Below are positions 9,271-20,819 of a DNA stretch of 60,731 nt, piece by piece (positions within the stretch are counted from its first letter, which is position 1; every line of letters begins with the position of its first letter). Source of the stretch: Candidatus Cloacimonadota bacterium (lineage in GTDB: Bacteria; Cloacimonadota; Cloacimonadia; Cloacimonadales; TCS61); assembly GCA_018645365.1 (NCBI GenBank), contig JABGOP010000006.1, positions 1-60,731 on the forward strand, in the 5' to 3' direction. The position numbers and the translations under genes are program-made. The notes beneath the pieces were generated by a model. The model saw only the letters and a program-made list of their open reading frames with translations, had not been told where the DNA came from and did not search any database.

Positions 9271-10161
9271 TTAAAGTTTTTTCGCTATTTTACACGCCAA
9301 TTTGACATTGTTTTCTACCAATTTAATATTGGTTTTGAGCGATTTGCCTTGTGTTAATTCTACAATTTTGGCAAGTAGAAATGGCGTAACTGCTTGGCCA
9401 ATAATTCCATTTTTTTTAGCTTCTGTAGTTGCTTTTAAAATGAAAACTTCCATTTCGTCAAATGGTATTTCATCTTGTTTTGGAATTGGATTTGCCACAA
9501 GGATACTCATTTTCAAACCAAGTTTTTTGTTGATTTGGAAAATGTTAGCAATTTCAGATGCGGAATTTATTCGTTCAATATTTAGATTCGATTTTGCAGA
9601 ATAGAATGCTGGAAATTTGTCAGTTTGGAAGCCGTAAACGGGAACCCCGTAAGTTTCCAAAAATTCCAAAGTTTTAGGTAAATCTAAAATTGCTTTTGCG
9701 CCCGCCGAAACAACGACGATAGGTGTTTGCGAAAATTCGATCAAATCAGCAGAAATATCAAATGATTCTTCTGCAAATCTGTGAACGCCACCAACTCCAC
9801 CAGTTGCGAAAACATTTATGCCAGCGAGTTTTGCGACAATCATTGTGGCGGCAACTGTGGTGGCACCGATTTCTTTTTTGGCTAAATTTTTGGCAATATC
9901 TCGCCGAGATATTTTTTTCACATTTTTTGCAGTTGCCAAAATTTCTAATTCATCACTATTTAATCCCACCTTAATTTTGCCGTTCATTAAACATATTGTT
10001 GCCGGTACAACCCCATTTTCCAAAGCAATATTTTCCAAATTTTTGGCGACTTCAATGTTTTGTGGATAAGGCATTCCGTGAGATATAATGGTCGATTCGA
10101 GTGCAATGACTGGTTTATTATTTTGAATTGCGTTTGCTACTTTTTTATTAATTTGAAGCAT
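9271..10161 (-). CDS. psuG: Pseudouridine-5'-phosphate glycosidase
   Basis: ALESTIISHGMPYPQNIEVA...VPATICLMNGKIKVGL...GATTVAATMIVAKLAGINVFATGGVGGVHR. Confidence 0.94.
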   Translation of the reverse strand: MLQINKKVANAIQNNKPVIALESTIISHGMPYPQNIEVAKNLENIALENGVVPATICLMNGKIKVGLNSDELEILATAKNVKKISRRDIAKNLAKKEIGATTVAATMIVAKLAGINVFATGGVGGVHRFAEESFDISADLIEFSQTPIVVVSAGAKAILDLPKTLEFLETYGVPVYGFQTDKFPAFYSAKSNLNIERINSASEIANIFQINKKLGLKMSILVANPIPKQDEIPFDEMEVFILKATTEAKKNGIIGQAVTPFLLAKIVELTQGKSLKTNIKLVENNVKLACKIAKKL

Positions 10162-10162
10162 T

Positions 10163-10567
10163 TTATTTTTCCTTTAAAAATTCGATTTTGAGTCGTTTTA
10201 CGCCGTGCGGAATCAATCCGATTTTTTTGGCTGCAGCGAAAGATAAATCCAAATCTCGACCTTTTATGAATGGTCCGCGATCGTTGATGCGAACGACAAC
10301 GGATTTTCCATTATCTTCATTTGTGACGCGCAGTTTAGTGTTAAAGAGCAATGTTTTGTGAGCTGCTGTAAACTTATACATATCAAAAGTTTCGCCATTT
10401 GAAGTAGTGCGTCCGTGAAACTTATCAGCGTAAAATGAGCAAACAAAATGAGTTGTTTTTGTTGTTGAAAATTGCCCGTGTTTACCAGATTTTTCAGCAC
10501 CATTTGTCAGATAAATCGCATGTGGTGAACATGCTGTTAAACACAATAAAATAATTAAAAATTTCAT
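10163..10567 (-). CDS. rlpA: RlpA-like septal ring lipoprotein (double-psi beta-barrel)
   Basis: [13 protein letters not shown] lipobox; [41 protein letters not shown]...[20 protein letters not shown]. Confidence 0.88.
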   Translation of the reverse strand: MKFLIILLCLTACSPHAIYLTNGAEKSGKHGQFSTTKTTHFVCSFYADKFHGRTTSNGETFDMYKFTAAHKTLLFNTKLRVTNEDNGKSVVVRINDRGPFIKGRDLDLSFAAAKKIGLIPHGVKRLKIEFLKEK

Positions 10568-10697
10568 CAGTAACCTCTTCAAAATTAATCTCGTATCAAA
10601 ATTGCATTTAATTCTATTTTTGTCTATAAAATTTTTCCAGTTGACAAAATTACTGCGAAATTCAGTCTCACACAAAAAGTTTAATGGGAAATTAATT

Positions 10698-11816
10698 ATG
10701 ACAAAAACATTGGTTGATTATTTTGTTTCGCTCGTGAAAATTGATAGCGAATCGAAGAATGAAAAAGAGATTGCATTAAAGCTTGCGGAAGATTTAAAAA
10801 ATCTTGGAGGCGAAGTTAGATTTGATGATGCCAACAAAAAAACAGGTGGAAATGTCGGTAATTTGTACGCTTACTTTCCTGGAAATATTGCCAAAGAACC
10901 CATCTTATTTTGTGCACATCTCGACACTGTGATACCAGGAAATGGCGTTAATCCACAGATTTTAGAAGACAGAATAACTTCTGATGGAACCACAATTCTT
11001 GGAGCAGATGATAAATCTGGTATTGCCCAAATAATTTGGGCGATAAAAGAGTTAAAAAATACCAAAACAGCACCGATTGAAGTACTTTTTACTATTTCGG
11101 AAGAAATTGGACTTTTGGGAGCAAAATACCTTGATTATTCGATGATAAAATCTAAAATTGGTTTTGCTCTCGATACCCATAAAGTTGGTGCAGTTGTGAT
11201 TGGTGCACCCTTTCAAAATTCGATGAAATTCACTATTCATGGTAAAGAAGCTCACGCTGGTTCTTCCCCTGAATATGGTGTTAACGCCATCAAGATTGCG
11301 GCGGAAGCGATTTCCAAAATGCCGTCTGGTAGAATTGATAATGAAACGACTTGCAATATTGGTTTGATTAGTGGTGGCGATGCAACCAATATCGTGCCGA
11401 ACAAAGTGGTAATTGAGGCAGAATCCCGCAGTCACGATAAAAAGAAATTAATGGAAATTTCAAATAAGATGAAAAATGCAGTTTTGAGTGCTGTTCAAAA
11501 TTATAAACTTGGTGATTTTTCGGCAAGTGTGGAAGTAGAAATTGAAGAGGAGTATCAGGCTTTTCGCGTTGATGAAAATGCGGAAATTGTTAAACTTGGA
11601 CAAAATGCTGCCCAAAAAATGGACTTAAATTCTTACACGATTATCGGTGGCGGCGGTAGTGATGTCAATATTTTCAATCAAAATGGTCTGCAGATGGTAA
11701 TCGTTGGAACGGGAATGGATGCAGTTCACACGGTGAAGGAATTTATCAAAATTAATGAACTCAAAGCTGGTGCAGAATGGGTGAGAAACGCCATTTTGCT
11801 GTATTCGGAGATTTGA
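10698..11816 (+). CDS. M20-family metallopeptidase (peptidase T-like)
   Basis: [15 protein letters not shown]...[13 protein letters not shown]...[13 protein letters not shown]. Confidence 0.85.
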   Translation: MTKTLVDYFVSLVKIDSESKNEKEIALKLAEDLKNLGGEVRFDDANKKTGGNVGNLYAYFPGNIAKEPILFCAHLDTVIPGNGVNPQILEDRITSDGTTILGADDKSGIAQIIWAIKELKNTKTAPIEVLFTISEEIGLLGAKYLDYSMIKSKIGFALDTHKVGAVVIGAPFQNSMKFTIHGKEAHAGSSPEYGVNAIKIAAEAISKMPSGRIDNETTCNIGLISGGDATNIVPNKVVIEAESRSHDKKKLMEISNKMKNAVLSAVQNYKLGDFSASVEVEIEEEYQAFRVDENAEIVKLGQNAAQKMDLNSYTIIGGGGSDVNIFNQNGLQMVIVGTGMDAVHTVKEFIKINELKAGAEWVRNAILLYSEI

Positions 11817-12577
11817 TGTTTTTTGTTAAAATGCAAGCACAAGGTAATGATTATTTGTATTTTAATTTTTTGGAGAATGAATTACCTAAAATAGACTTTT
11901 CAGAACTTGCAAAAAATATTTGTAATCGAAAACTTGGTGTTGGAGCAGATGGAATTGTGATGATTTGTAAAGATTTACAGCACGATGCTCTGATGCGAAT
12001 TTTCAATGCAAATGGTTCGGAAGCGGAAATGTGTGGTTCAGCATTGCGTTGTGTAACTCACATTTTAGCGAAGAAAAAAGGTCAAAATAAAATTTTTGTA
12101 AACACAAAATCAGGCGTGAAAATTGGTGAAGTTTTGAAGAATTTGCAAATTAAAGTAAATATGGGGGTTCCAAAATTTATCGATGAAAATGTGAATGTTT
12201 TGAATTTTGGAGGTCAAGTTGTATCGGTTGGCAATCCACATTTTGTGACTTTTGTGGAAAATTTAGAACCAAATTTTGCTCAAAACTTTGGAGCAAAAAT
12301 CGAGGCAAAATTTACGCATGGAATTAATGTGCAATTTGTCAAAATTGTTTCTAAAAATAAAGTAAAAATTCAAATTTGGGAGCGTGGAAGTGGTGTGACT
12401 TTAGCTTGTGGAACTGGTGCGATTGCTGCCGTTTTTGCAGCAAAAAAACAACTTTCAAATCTGGTGGAAGTAGAGATGCCAGGTGGAATTGTGAAAGTTG
12501 AATTCAAAGGTGAAGAAATGTTTTTAATCGGCGAAGTAAATTGTGTTTTCGAGGGAAAATGGAACTTAGAAAAATAG
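11816..12577 (+). CDS. dapF: Diaminopimelate epimerase
   Basis: FVKMQAQGNDYLYF...RKLGVGADGIVMI...FNANGSEAEMCGSALRC...ERGSGVTLACGTGAIAA. Confidence 0.93.
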   Translation: MFFVKMQAQGNDYLYFNFLENELPKIDFSELAKNICNRKLGVGADGIVMICKDLQHDALMRIFNANGSEAEMCGSALRCVTHILAKKKGQNKIFVNTKSGVKIGEVLKNLQIKVNMGVPKFIDENVNVLNFGGQVVSVGNPHFVTFVENLEPNFAQNFGAKIEAKFTHGINVQFVKIVSKNKVKIQIWERGSGVTLACGTGAIAAVFAAKKQLSNLVEVEMPGGIVKVEFKGEEMFLIGEVNCVFEGKWNLEK

Positions 12578-12900
12578 CGATTTTATTACTTCTATTTTTG
12601 ATGTGCGGATTGCTATTTTCTGAAACCATAAAAAAAACGGAATGGTTGGGCAAAGATAAAGTGATGCACGCTACAGCGAGTGCGTTTATTACCTGCTGGA
12701 ATTATGGTGTTAGTCGCGATATTTTAGAAAATTCGCACAAAAATAGCGTCTATTTTTCGATTAGTTTGACGACATTATTCGGAGCTGGAAAGGAATTTAG
12801 CGACAAAAAAAATAAGAAAACAAAGTGGAGTTGGCAAGATTTTACTTACGATTTAGTAGGGATTTCTTGCGGCCTAATTTTAATAAATAATTTGAGGTAA
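12559..12900 (+). CDS. YfiM/DUF2279-like small membrane or periplasmic protein
   Basis: WLGKDKVMHATASAFIT...GAGKEFSDKK..WSWQDFTYDLVGISCGL. Confidence 0.65.
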   Translation: MELRKIAILLLLFLMCGLLFSETIKKTEWLGKDKVMHATASAFITCWNYGVSRDILENSHKNSVYFSISLTTLFGAGKEFSDKKNKKTKWSWQDFTYDLVGISCGLILINNLR

Positions 12901-12902
12901 AA

Positions 12903-13499
12903 ATGGAAAAAATTAACACAATTGGCGAACTTTTGAAATCGGAGAGATTGAAAGCTGGAACTTCGCTGGCAGAAGTTGCAAATTTCACAAAAATCAAGGT
13001 GCGACTACTCGAAGAAATCGAAGATAATATTTTTGAAAATTTGGGTGGAAGTGGTTATGCAAAAGCGATGATGATGAATTATGCGCGTTTTTTGAAACTA
13101 GAAAATAAGAAAATTCTGCCACTTATCAATCAAACCTTAAATTTAAAAACTGGCTACCAGCGACACGATTTGTCGATTCAACCGAAAAAAGTGGTGTTAC
13201 CGGGCAATATTCTTTCGATAATTTTGCTCGTATTTGTGGTACTCACACTCACTATTTTCATCTCATTTCTTTTCAAATCTGGCACATTGAGTTGGCCACC
13301 TTTTCAAGAAGAGAGGGACCAAATTAAAATTAAGACAATTGAACCAAAACCTTTGTCCGAAAACTCAAAATTAGAACAGCTGAAAAGTGATGAAAATAAA
13401 GTTGTGGAAAATACTGGAATTAATGAAAAAATATTTGAAGATTCTATTAATTATATGAAAAAATTTCTCAAAACAGATGCACTAAAGTACGATGAATAA
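12903..13499 (+). CDS. RodZ-like helix-turn-helix membrane protein
   Basis: TIGELLKSERLKAGTSLAEVANFTKIKVRLLEEIEDNIFENLGGSGYAKAMMMNYARFL; one TM segment. Confidence 0.82.
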   Translation: MEKINTIGELLKSERLKAGTSLAEVANFTKIKVRLLEEIEDNIFENLGGSGYAKAMMMNYARFLKLENKKILPLINQTLNLKTGYQRHDLSIQPKKVVLPGNILSIILLVFVVLTLTIFISFLFKSGTLSWPPFQEERDQIKIKTIEPKPLSENSKLEQLKSDENKVVENTGINEKIFEDSINYMKKFLKTDALKYDE

Positions 13500-15952
13500 T
13501 GATGTTTAGACAGGTTGAATTTCAGCATATTTTGGCGTCCATTCGTAAACCTGCACGCTATACAAATCACGAGTTGAATAGTTTTCAGAAAATTCCAACT
13601 GCGAAAACAGTTAATTTTTGTCTCATTTTTCCAGATGTTTATGAAGTTGGATTTTCCCATTTGGGTCTCAAGATTTTGTATTCTATTTTGAATAATTGTG
13701 CAGATGCAGTCGCCGACCGTGCTTATTTACCTTGGGTAGATTTTGCGGAAAAATTACAGGCGGAAAATTTGCCACTTTTTGGAATTGAAAGCAAAATTGC
13801 CTTAAAATCGTTTGATGTTGTCGGTTTTACACTTCAGTCTGAATTGACATTTACGAATGTTCTTTACGCACTAGAACTTGCTCAAATCCCTATTTTTGCG
13901 AAAGATAGAAACGATGAGCCGCTCATAATTGGAGGTGGGCCTTCTGTTTCCAATCCACTTCCGCTTGCCGATTTTTTTGATGCAATTTTAATTGGTGATG
14001 GTGAAGATGCAATTTTAGAGATTAAAGATGCGGTAAAATTAACGAAAAATCTTTCACGTATTGAAAAATTGCAAAAATTGAGTGAAATTGAAGGACTTTT
14101 TGTACCACAAATTCACGATCCCAAAATTGACACCATTTCAGTACGAAAATTTATGGATTTTAATAATCCCGAAAAAATGCACAATAATCAGTTAATTCCA
14201 TGGATTCAGCCAACTCACGATCGCTATGTAACCGAGATTATGCGTGGTTGCACCCGTGGTTGTCGTTTTTGTCACGCTGGTATGTTCTATCGTCCAACGC
14301 GTGAACGCGACCCCAAGCTTATTGTCGATAAAATTGTGGAAGAAGTAACTAATTTTGGTTGGGAAGAGGCAGCGCTGACTTCGCTTTCATCGAGCGACTA
14401 CACTTGTATAAAACCTGTTATTCTAGAACTTTACAGCCGTTTAAAAGAAAATAATGCTACTCTTTCGTTGCCGTCACTTCGAGTTGATAGTATAGATGAA
14501 GATTTGACCAAGCTACTCAACGCAATGCGACAAACCGGTCTTACGATTGCACCAGAGGCTGGTAGCCAAAGATTACGTGATATAATCAACAAAAATATCA
14601 GCGAAAAAGAGATTATGGATGGTGTTCAAATTGCTTTTCAAAATGGTTGGAAAACCATTAAATTGTATTTTATGATTGGACTTCCATTTGAAGAAGAAAA
14701 TGACATCGATGCGGTTGGTAAACTCATTCAAAAAATCGTCGATTTTGTTGGCAAAAAGATTAAAATAAATGTGACAATATCTCCGTTTGTCCCAAAACCT
14801 TTTACGCCTTTTCAATGGGCAAAAATGGACGACCGTGGTGCACTGTTACGCAAAGCGAATAAGATAAAAAGTTCGTTCAAAAATGTGAGATCAGTGAAAA
14901 TTAAATATCACACAATTGAGAATTCACTTTTAGAAACTGTACTTTGTCGGGGCGATCGCAAAGTTGGAAAATTAATTTATAGAGCCTACAAAAATGGAGC
15001 AAAATTTGATGGCTGGAATGAATTTTTTGATTTTTCTTTTTGGCGAAAAGCAGCAGATGAATGCGAAATAAATTTTGCTGATTATCTGAAATTTATTGAG
15101 CCAACCACAGAATTATTTTGGGATTTTATCGATTTAAAAATTTCTAAAAAATTTCTTCTCGAAGAGTGGAGAAACGCCGAAAATATTGTGTTAATTGGAG
15201 ATTGTCGCACCGAAAAATGTACTCTTTGTGGTGTTTGCGAGAAAGAAACTCAACCACTTTTTGCAGAAAAGATTGAGTTGCCAAAATTAAATTTGGTACC
15301 CCGCAAAAAATATGGTACGGGGAATTTCTATTACCGTGTATTTTACGCAAAAAAAGGCGATATGCAGTTTGTGGCACACCTCGATATGTTGCGAATGGTG
15401 ATTCGGTTTTTACGCGTTTCAAAGCTACCAATTGCCTATTCCGAAGGATTCAATCCACATCCGAAAATTAGTTTTGGACCCCCTCTCTCAACCGGTGTTC
15501 AAGGCGAGAATGAATATTTTGATTTTGCTCTTTCAGAACCAATTGCAGTGGAAAAAGTAATGACTATTTTAGCAGAAAAATTACCGAAAATAATGGCATT
15601 CAAAGAAGTGATTTCGGTTCCTACAAAAGAGATGCGTGCGATGGAATTTTATCCATTTGAAAAAATAACGGTAACACCTCCAACCGATTTATCCGAGATT
15701 TTCAAAATGAAAACAGAACAATTTCAAAATACTGAAAAATGGGAATTTAGCCGTGTTCGCAAAGGCAAAGAGAAAAAAGGTGATTTAAAAAAAATAGTGA
15801 AAAACATTGTTTGGCAAAATTGCAGATTAACGATAATGAAGGTTCGTGTCGGTGCTGGAATTTATGATGTGATAAACGCGATTTACGGAATTGAACGCGA
15901 TAGCACAATCAATTTCAAAATTGTGCGTGATAAGTTGTTGCGGGAAATTTGA
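13499..15952 (+). CDS. TIGR03960-type radical SAM protein fused to TIGR03936/DUF2344 domain
   Basis: MRGCTRGCRFCHAGMFYRPTRERD radical SAM motif; C-terminal FYAKKGDMQFVAHLDMLRMVIRFLRVSKLPIAYSEGFNPHPKISFGPPLSTGV. Confidence 0.9.
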   Translation: MMFRQVEFQHILASIRKPARYTNHELNSFQKIPTAKTVNFCLIFPDVYEVGFSHLGLKILYSILNNCADAVADRAYLPWVDFAEKLQAENLPLFGIESKIALKSFDVVGFTLQSELTFTNVLYALELAQIPIFAKDRNDEPLIIGGGPSVSNPLPLADFFDAILIGDGEDAILEIKDAVKLTKNLSRIEKLQKLSEIEGLFVPQIHDPKIDTISVRKFMDFNNPEKMHNNQLIPWIQPTHDRYVTEIMRGCTRGCRFCHAGMFYRPTRERDPKLIVDKIVEEVTNFGWEEAALTSLSSSDYTCIKPVILELYSRLKENNATLSLPSLRVDSIDEDLTKLLNAMRQTGLTIAPEAGSQRLRDIINKNISEKEIMDGVQIAFQNGWKTIKLYFMIGLPFEEENDIDAVGKLIQKIVDFVGKKIKINVTISPFVPKPFTPFQWAKMDDRGALLRKANKIKSSFKNVRSVKIKYHTIENSLLETVLCRGDRKVGKLIYRAYKNGAKFDGWNEFFDFSFWRKAADECEINFADYLKFIEPTTELFWDFIDLKISKKFLLEEWRNAENIVLIGDCRTEKCTLCGVCEKETQPLFAEKIELPKLNLVPRKKYGTGNFYYRVFYAKKGDMQFVAHLDMLRMVIRFLRVSKLPIAYSEGFNPHPKISFGPPLSTGVQGENEYFDFALSEPIAVEKVMTILAEKLPKIMAFKEVISVPTKEMRAMEFYPFEKITVTPPTDLSEIFKMKTEQFQNTEKWEFSRVRKGKEKKGDLKKIVKNIVWQNCRLTIMKVRVGAGIYDVINAIYGIERDSTINFKIVRDKLLREI

Positions 15953-16035
15953 AAAACTAATTTTAAAACACCTATTTTTCGATTGACATCACAACTATTT
16001 TTTCTTTTTTGCAAAAAATAAGAATGGGGGATGTG

Positions 16036-17463
16036 ATGAGTAACCAAATTAGAGTTCGTTTCGCACCGAGTCCAACTGGATATTTGCATGTTGGCGGATT
16101 GCGAACTGCATTATATAATTATCTTTACGCCAAAAAAGTTGGCGGAAAATTTATTTTGAGAATCGAAGATACCGATCAAACGCGCTATGTAGAAGGTGCA
16201 GTTGAAAATTTGATAAATTCCTTGAAAATTGTTGGTTTAGAATTTGATGAAGGTCCAAAAGTTGAAGGTGATTTTGGTCCGTATTTCCAATCCGAAAGAA
16301 CTGAAATTTACAAACAACACATTGATGAATTACTCGGGAAAAATGCCGCATATCGTTGTTTTTGCACTTCCGAAAATTTAGATAAAATGCGTACCGAACA
16401 AAAAGCAAAAGGACTTGATACGCGTTATGATGGGCGTTGTCGCCATCTTTCAAAAGAAAAAATTGAGCAAAAAATTACAAATGGCGAAAAATTTGTAGTG
16501 CGACTCAAAGTTCCGCAAGAAGGTGAAATTACTTTTTACGATGTTGTGCGTGATAAAATTACCTTTCCGTGGGAGATGGTGGATGACCAAGTTTTGATGA
16601 AATCGGATGGTTTTCCAACTTATCATTTGGCGAATGTTATTGATGATCACTTGATGGAAATTTCTCATATTATTCGTGGTGAAGAATGGCTTTCGAGCGT
16701 TCCGAAACATCTGTTTTTATACGAACAATTTGGTTGGAAACCGCCTAAAATGGCACATCTTCCGCTTTTGTTAAACTCCGACAAAAGTAAGTTGAGTAAA
16801 CGTCAAGGTGATGTTGCAGTGGAAGATTATTTGGCGAAAGGTTTTTTGCCCGAAACACTCATCAACTTTGTGGCCTTGCTCGGTTGGCATGCGTCTGGTG
16901 ATCGCGAAATTTTTGCTTTGAAGGAACTCGAAAAAGAATTTTCGTTAAAACGCGTTAATAAAGCTGGTGCAGTTTTTGATATTGATAAATTAAAATGGAT
17001 GAATGGTCAATATTTACGCACCTTAGAGTTGAATTACATCGTCAAAAAAGCAATCCCATTTTTAGATAATTTTACACTTCCCGCAGATGATAAATTGCGG
17101 AAAATTGTTGATTTTGGTAGAAATCGTGTTTCTACCCTTGCTGAAATTGAAAATGTGGTTAAACCATTTTTCAGTTTGCCAAAATTTGATGATGAAGCGA
17201 AAGAAATTATTGCTAAAGGGCAGAATTTATTCAAGTTTTGGGTGGAAAATTTAGAGCAATTAGACCAAATTCGAGTTGAAGATGTGAATAATCTTCTCAA
17301 AGAAAGTACCAAAAAAGTGGGCGTAAAAGGGAAAAATCTCTATTTTCCACTTCGTTTGGTGCTTTTCGGTAGCGTACACGGCCCCGAATTACCAGAGATA
17401 TTTGAGATATTAGGAAAAATAGAAATTCTAACAAGATTCAAAAATGTAATCGGTAATGTTTGA
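16036..17463 (+). CDS. gltX: Glutamate--tRNA ligase
   Basis: VRFAPSPTGYLHVGGLRTALYNYL...DKSKLSKRQGD. Confidence 0.95.
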   Translation: MSNQIRVRFAPSPTGYLHVGGLRTALYNYLYAKKVGGKFILRIEDTDQTRYVEGAVENLINSLKIVGLEFDEGPKVEGDFGPYFQSERTEIYKQHIDELLGKNAAYRCFCTSENLDKMRTEQKAKGLDTRYDGRCRHLSKEKIEQKITNGEKFVVRLKVPQEGEITFYDVVRDKITFPWEMVDDQVLMKSDGFPTYHLANVIDDHLMEISHIIRGEEWLSSVPKHLFLYEQFGWKPPKMAHLPLLLNSDKSKLSKRQGDVAVEDYLAKGFLPETLINFVALLGWHASGDREIFALKELEKEFSLKRVNKAGAVFDIDKLKWMNGQYLRTLELNYIVKKAIPFLDNFTLPADDKLRKIVDFGRNRVSTLAEIENVVKPFFSLPKFDDEAKEIIAKGQNLFKFWVENLEQLDQIRVEDVNNLLKESTKKVGVKGKNLYFPLRLVLFGSVHGPELPEIFEILGKIEILTRFKNVIGNV

Positions 17464-18565
17464 GAAAATTAAAGGTCAAAACAAAGCAATATCACTGCTA
17501 AAACGAGCTGTTGAAAGCGGTAAAATTGCTAATAGTTATCTATTTTATGGACCAGCTGGAGTTGGTAAATTTACGACTGCACTCTACTTTGGTATGATGA
17601 TAAATTGTAGTGCTGCACACGATAAAAGACCATGTGGATACTGTTCGTCATGTAGTAAATTTCGTAATTTTTCACACCCTGATTTTTTATTTACATTTCC
17701 CACTCCAAAATTAGACATTTCGCTTGACGGTGAGATAAAATCTGCTAAAATTTTGGAAGAATATAAAGATTACATCAAAAATAAAATTGAAAACCCGTGG
17801 AAAAAATTCTATTTTTCCCAAAATATCGAAATCCGTATTGATAGCATCAGAATGCTGGAACATCGTATCAATCTTTCACCGAATGAAGGAACGAAGAAAA
17901 TTTACATCGTGGAGCACGCTGAAATGTTAAATGAAAAGACCGCAAATGCTTTTTTGAAAACATTGGAAGAACCGCCGCACGATACAGTGATTATTCTTAC
18001 CACTTCTAAATTAAATGCACTTTTACCGACGATTATTTCGCGTTGTCAACAAATAAAATTTTATCCAATTTCCCAAAAATTGATTGAAGAAGAACTGAAA
18101 AATCAACGCTATTTGGAAGATACCGAAGCAAAAATATTTGCACGAATTGCCAATGGAAATATGGAAAAAGCATTGGTGTTAGCGGAAGAAGACTCTTCGG
18201 AAGTGCGTCAGAATGTATTGATTTTTTTGCAGATTGTCATTTCCCAAAATGATGCTAAATTCATTGAATTTTCAGCAAATTTCAAAGGTTCAAAAAATAT
18301 ATTACAAGAATTAATTTCACACCTAATAATTTGGATTTCGGATATTGCATATTTACAAAATTATCCCGAAAACATAATAAATATTGATAGTTTAGAAATG
18401 GTTAAGCAACTTTTCATGAAAAACCCAAAAGTAGAAAATTATGCTTTTGAGATGATTGAATTTTTGGAAAATATGCAACATAAATTAGCGCGTCATGTAA
18501 ATGCACAATTAATTTTAATTGAAATTTACAATGAATTTAGTAAAATTTTTGGAGGAATACATTGA
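17456..18565 (+). CDS. holB: DNA polymerase III delta' subunit (clamp loader)
   Basis: [17 protein letters not shown]; zinc-binding Cys pattern [28 protein letters not shown]. Confidence 0.88.
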   Translation: MFEKIKGQNKAISLLKRAVESGKIANSYLFYGPAGVGKFTTALYFGMMINCSAAHDKRPCGYCSSCSKFRNFSHPDFLFTFPTPKLDISLDGEIKSAKILEEYKDYIKNKIENPWKKFYFSQNIEIRIDSIRMLEHRINLSPNEGTKKIYIVEHAEMLNEKTANAFLKTLEEPPHDTVIILTTSKLNALLPTIISRCQQIKFYPISQKLIEEELKNQRYLEDTEAKIFARIANGNMEKALVLAEEDSSEVRQNVLIFLQIVISQNDAKFIEFSANFKGSKNILQELISHLIIWISDIAYLQNYPENIINIDSLEMVKQLFMKNPKVENYAFEMIEFLENMQHKLARHVNAQLILIEIYNEFSKIFGGIH

Positions 18566-20235
18566 TGGAACATTTTGAAAAATCAAATTTTATTCGCGAT
18601 ATAATCGACGAACACAACAAAACTGGTAAATTCGGAGGACGCGTTCACACTAGGTTTCCGCCCGAACCAAACGGATTTTTACACATCGGTCACGCTAAGG
18701 CTATTTGTTTAAGTTTTGGAATTGCAAAGGATTACGATGGACTTTGTAACCTTCGATTTGATGATACAAATCCAGTAAAAGAAGATGAAAAATTTGTAAA
18801 TTCGATTCAGAAAGATATTAAATGGCTCGGTTTCGATTGGGGAGAGCGTCTTTTTTTTGCGTCCGATTATTTTGGCAAAATGTACGATTATGCGATTCAG
18901 CTCATAAAAGCAAAAAAAGCGTATGTCGATAGTCAGACATCCGAAGAAATTCGCAAAAATAGAGGAACCGTGAAATCTGCTGGAATTGAAAGTCCATTTA
19001 GAAATCGATTAGTTTTAGAAAATTTAGAACTTTTTGAAAAAATGAAAAATGGCGAATTTGCGGAAGGAACGCACGTTTTGCGTGCTAAAATTGACATGTC
19101 ATCGCCAAATATGTTGATGCGTGATCCACTGATGTATCGCATCAAAAAAGAGAAACATCACCGTACTGGCGATAAATGGAGCATCTACCCAATGTATGAT
19201 TTTGCACATTGCCTAGAAGATTCAATGGAGGGAATTACGCATTCACTTTGTTCCATAGAATTTGAAAATAATCGTCCACTTTACGATTGGTTTCTCGATA
19301 ATTTACAAATCTACCACTCGCAACAAATCGAATTTGCCCGTCTGAATTTGAATTACACTGTAATGAGCAAACGCATTTTGTCGCAACTGGTGGAAGATGG
19401 GCTTGTTTCTGGCTGGGATGATCCGCGACTTCCTACTATTTCTGGTTTGAGAAGACGAGGTTATACTCCAAAATCTATTCGTGATTTTTGTGATGCAATT
19501 GGTATGGCGAAGCGTGAAAGTGTGGTCGACATTTCTCTCTTGGAATACACTATTCGTCATGATTTGAATGTTCGTGCTGAACGCAGAATGGCAGTTTTAA
19601 ATCCCCTCAAAGTTATCATCGACAACTATCCAGAAAACCAATTTGAACTACTCGATGCCGTTAATAATCCAGAAGATGAATCTGCTGGAAAGCGTCAAAT
19701 TCCATTTTCAAAAGTGTTGTATATTGAACGCGAAGATTTTATGGAAGATGCACCCAAAAAATTTTTCAGGCTTGCTCCTGGTCGTGAAGTGCGACTTCGA
19801 TATGCTTATTTTATTAAATGTGAAAGTGTTGTGAAAGATGAAAATGGCGAGATTATTGCACTTCATTGTACTTACGATTCAGCTACAAAAGGAGGTAAGT
19901 CGCCAGATGGACGCAAAGTGAAAGCGACTTTGCATTGGGTTTCAGCACAGCATGCAATCGACGCGGAAGTTCGTTTGTACGACCGACTTTTTACGGTCGA
20001 AAATCCACTTTCAGCAGATGGTGATTATCGTGATTATATCAACCCAAATTCAGTTGAAATTCTGCAAAATTGCAAACTTGAGCCGAGTTTACAAAATGCT
20101 AAAATTGGCGAATTTTACCAATTTGAAAGAAAAGGTTATTTTTGTGTTGATGATGAAAAAAGACTAATTTTCAATCGCACGGTTACGCTCCGCGATAGTT
20201 GGGCAAAACTACAAAAAAAAGGGAATAAAAAATGA
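18565..20235 (+). CDS. glnS: Glutamine--tRNA ligase
   Basis: [25 protein letters not shown]...[16 protein letters not shown]...VMSKRIL. Confidence 0.95.
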   Translation: MEHFEKSNFIRDIIDEHNKTGKFGGRVHTRFPPEPNGFLHIGHAKAICLSFGIAKDYDGLCNLRFDDTNPVKEDEKFVNSIQKDIKWLGFDWGERLFFASDYFGKMYDYAIQLIKAKKAYVDSQTSEEIRKNRGTVKSAGIESPFRNRLVLENLELFEKMKNGEFAEGTHVLRAKIDMSSPNMLMRDPLMYRIKKEKHHRTGDKWSIYPMYDFAHCLEDSMEGITHSLCSIEFENNRPLYDWFLDNLQIYHSQQIEFARLNLNYTVMSKRILSQLVEDGLVSGWDDPRLPTISGLRRRGYTPKSIRDFCDAIGMAKRESVVDISLLEYTIRHDLNVRAERRMAVLNPLKVIIDNYPENQFELLDAVNNPEDESAGKRQIPFSKVLYIEREDFMEDAPKKFFRLAPGREVRLRYAYFIKCESVVKDENGEIIALHCTYDSATKGGKSPDGRKVKATLHWVSAQHAIDAEVRLYDRLFTVENPLSADGDYRDYINPNSVEILQNCKLEPSLQNAKIGEFYQFERKGYFCVDDEKRLIFNRTVTLRDSWAKLQKKGNKK

Positions 20236-20795
20236 GGTATTTCAAGAAAATAATTGGTGAAAAATGCTATCTTTCTCCCATTAATATTGAAGATGCAGAA
20301 AAATACACCGAATGGCTAAATGACTTTGAGATTGCGAAATATCTACTTCTATATCGTCAGCAAATTACGATGACAAAAGAGAAAGAAATATTAGCCAAAA
20401 TGTCCGAAAAGGGCGATTTCATTTTCGCTATTATCGATAAAAAAACGGATAAATTAATTGGGAATTGCGGATTTCATAACATTAATGCGGTAAATCAAAG
20501 AGCTGAATTCGGTATTTTTATTGGTGATAAAAATTGTCAGAATAAAGGTTTTGGAACGGAAGCAGGCAAGTTGCTTTTGGATTTTGGATTTAATATTTTG
20601 AATTTAAACAACATTTTACTCGAAGTTTACAGTTTTAACGAAAGGGCGATAAAAGCTTATGAAAAGATGGGTTTCAAACACATTGGTAAACAGCGTGAAG
20701 CCAAAATTATGACTGGTAAGAAATACGATAAAATTTTTATGGACATGTTGGCAACTGAATTTCGGGAAAAGAATGATTCAAAATTGAAGATTTAA
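20232..20795 (+). CDS. GNAT-family N-acetyltransferase
   Basis: [23 protein letters not shown]...[62 protein letters not shown]. Confidence 0.88.
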   Translation: MRYFKKIIGEKCYLSPINIEDAEKYTEWLNDFEIAKYLLLYRQQITMTKEKEILAKMSEKGDFIFAIIDKKTDKLIGNCGFHNINAVNQRAEFGIFIGDKNCQNKGFGTEAGKLLLDFGFNILNLNNILLEVYSFNERAIKAYEKMGFKHIGKQREAKIMTGKKYDKIFMDMLATEFREKNDSKLKI

Positions 20796-20819
20796 AATCA
20801 AGAGACAGAGGATGAAATT

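Noticed and set aside
11052-11435. 127-aa minus-strand ORF inside the M20 peptidase
   Set aside because: Low-complexity shadow ORF opposite a well-supported gene.
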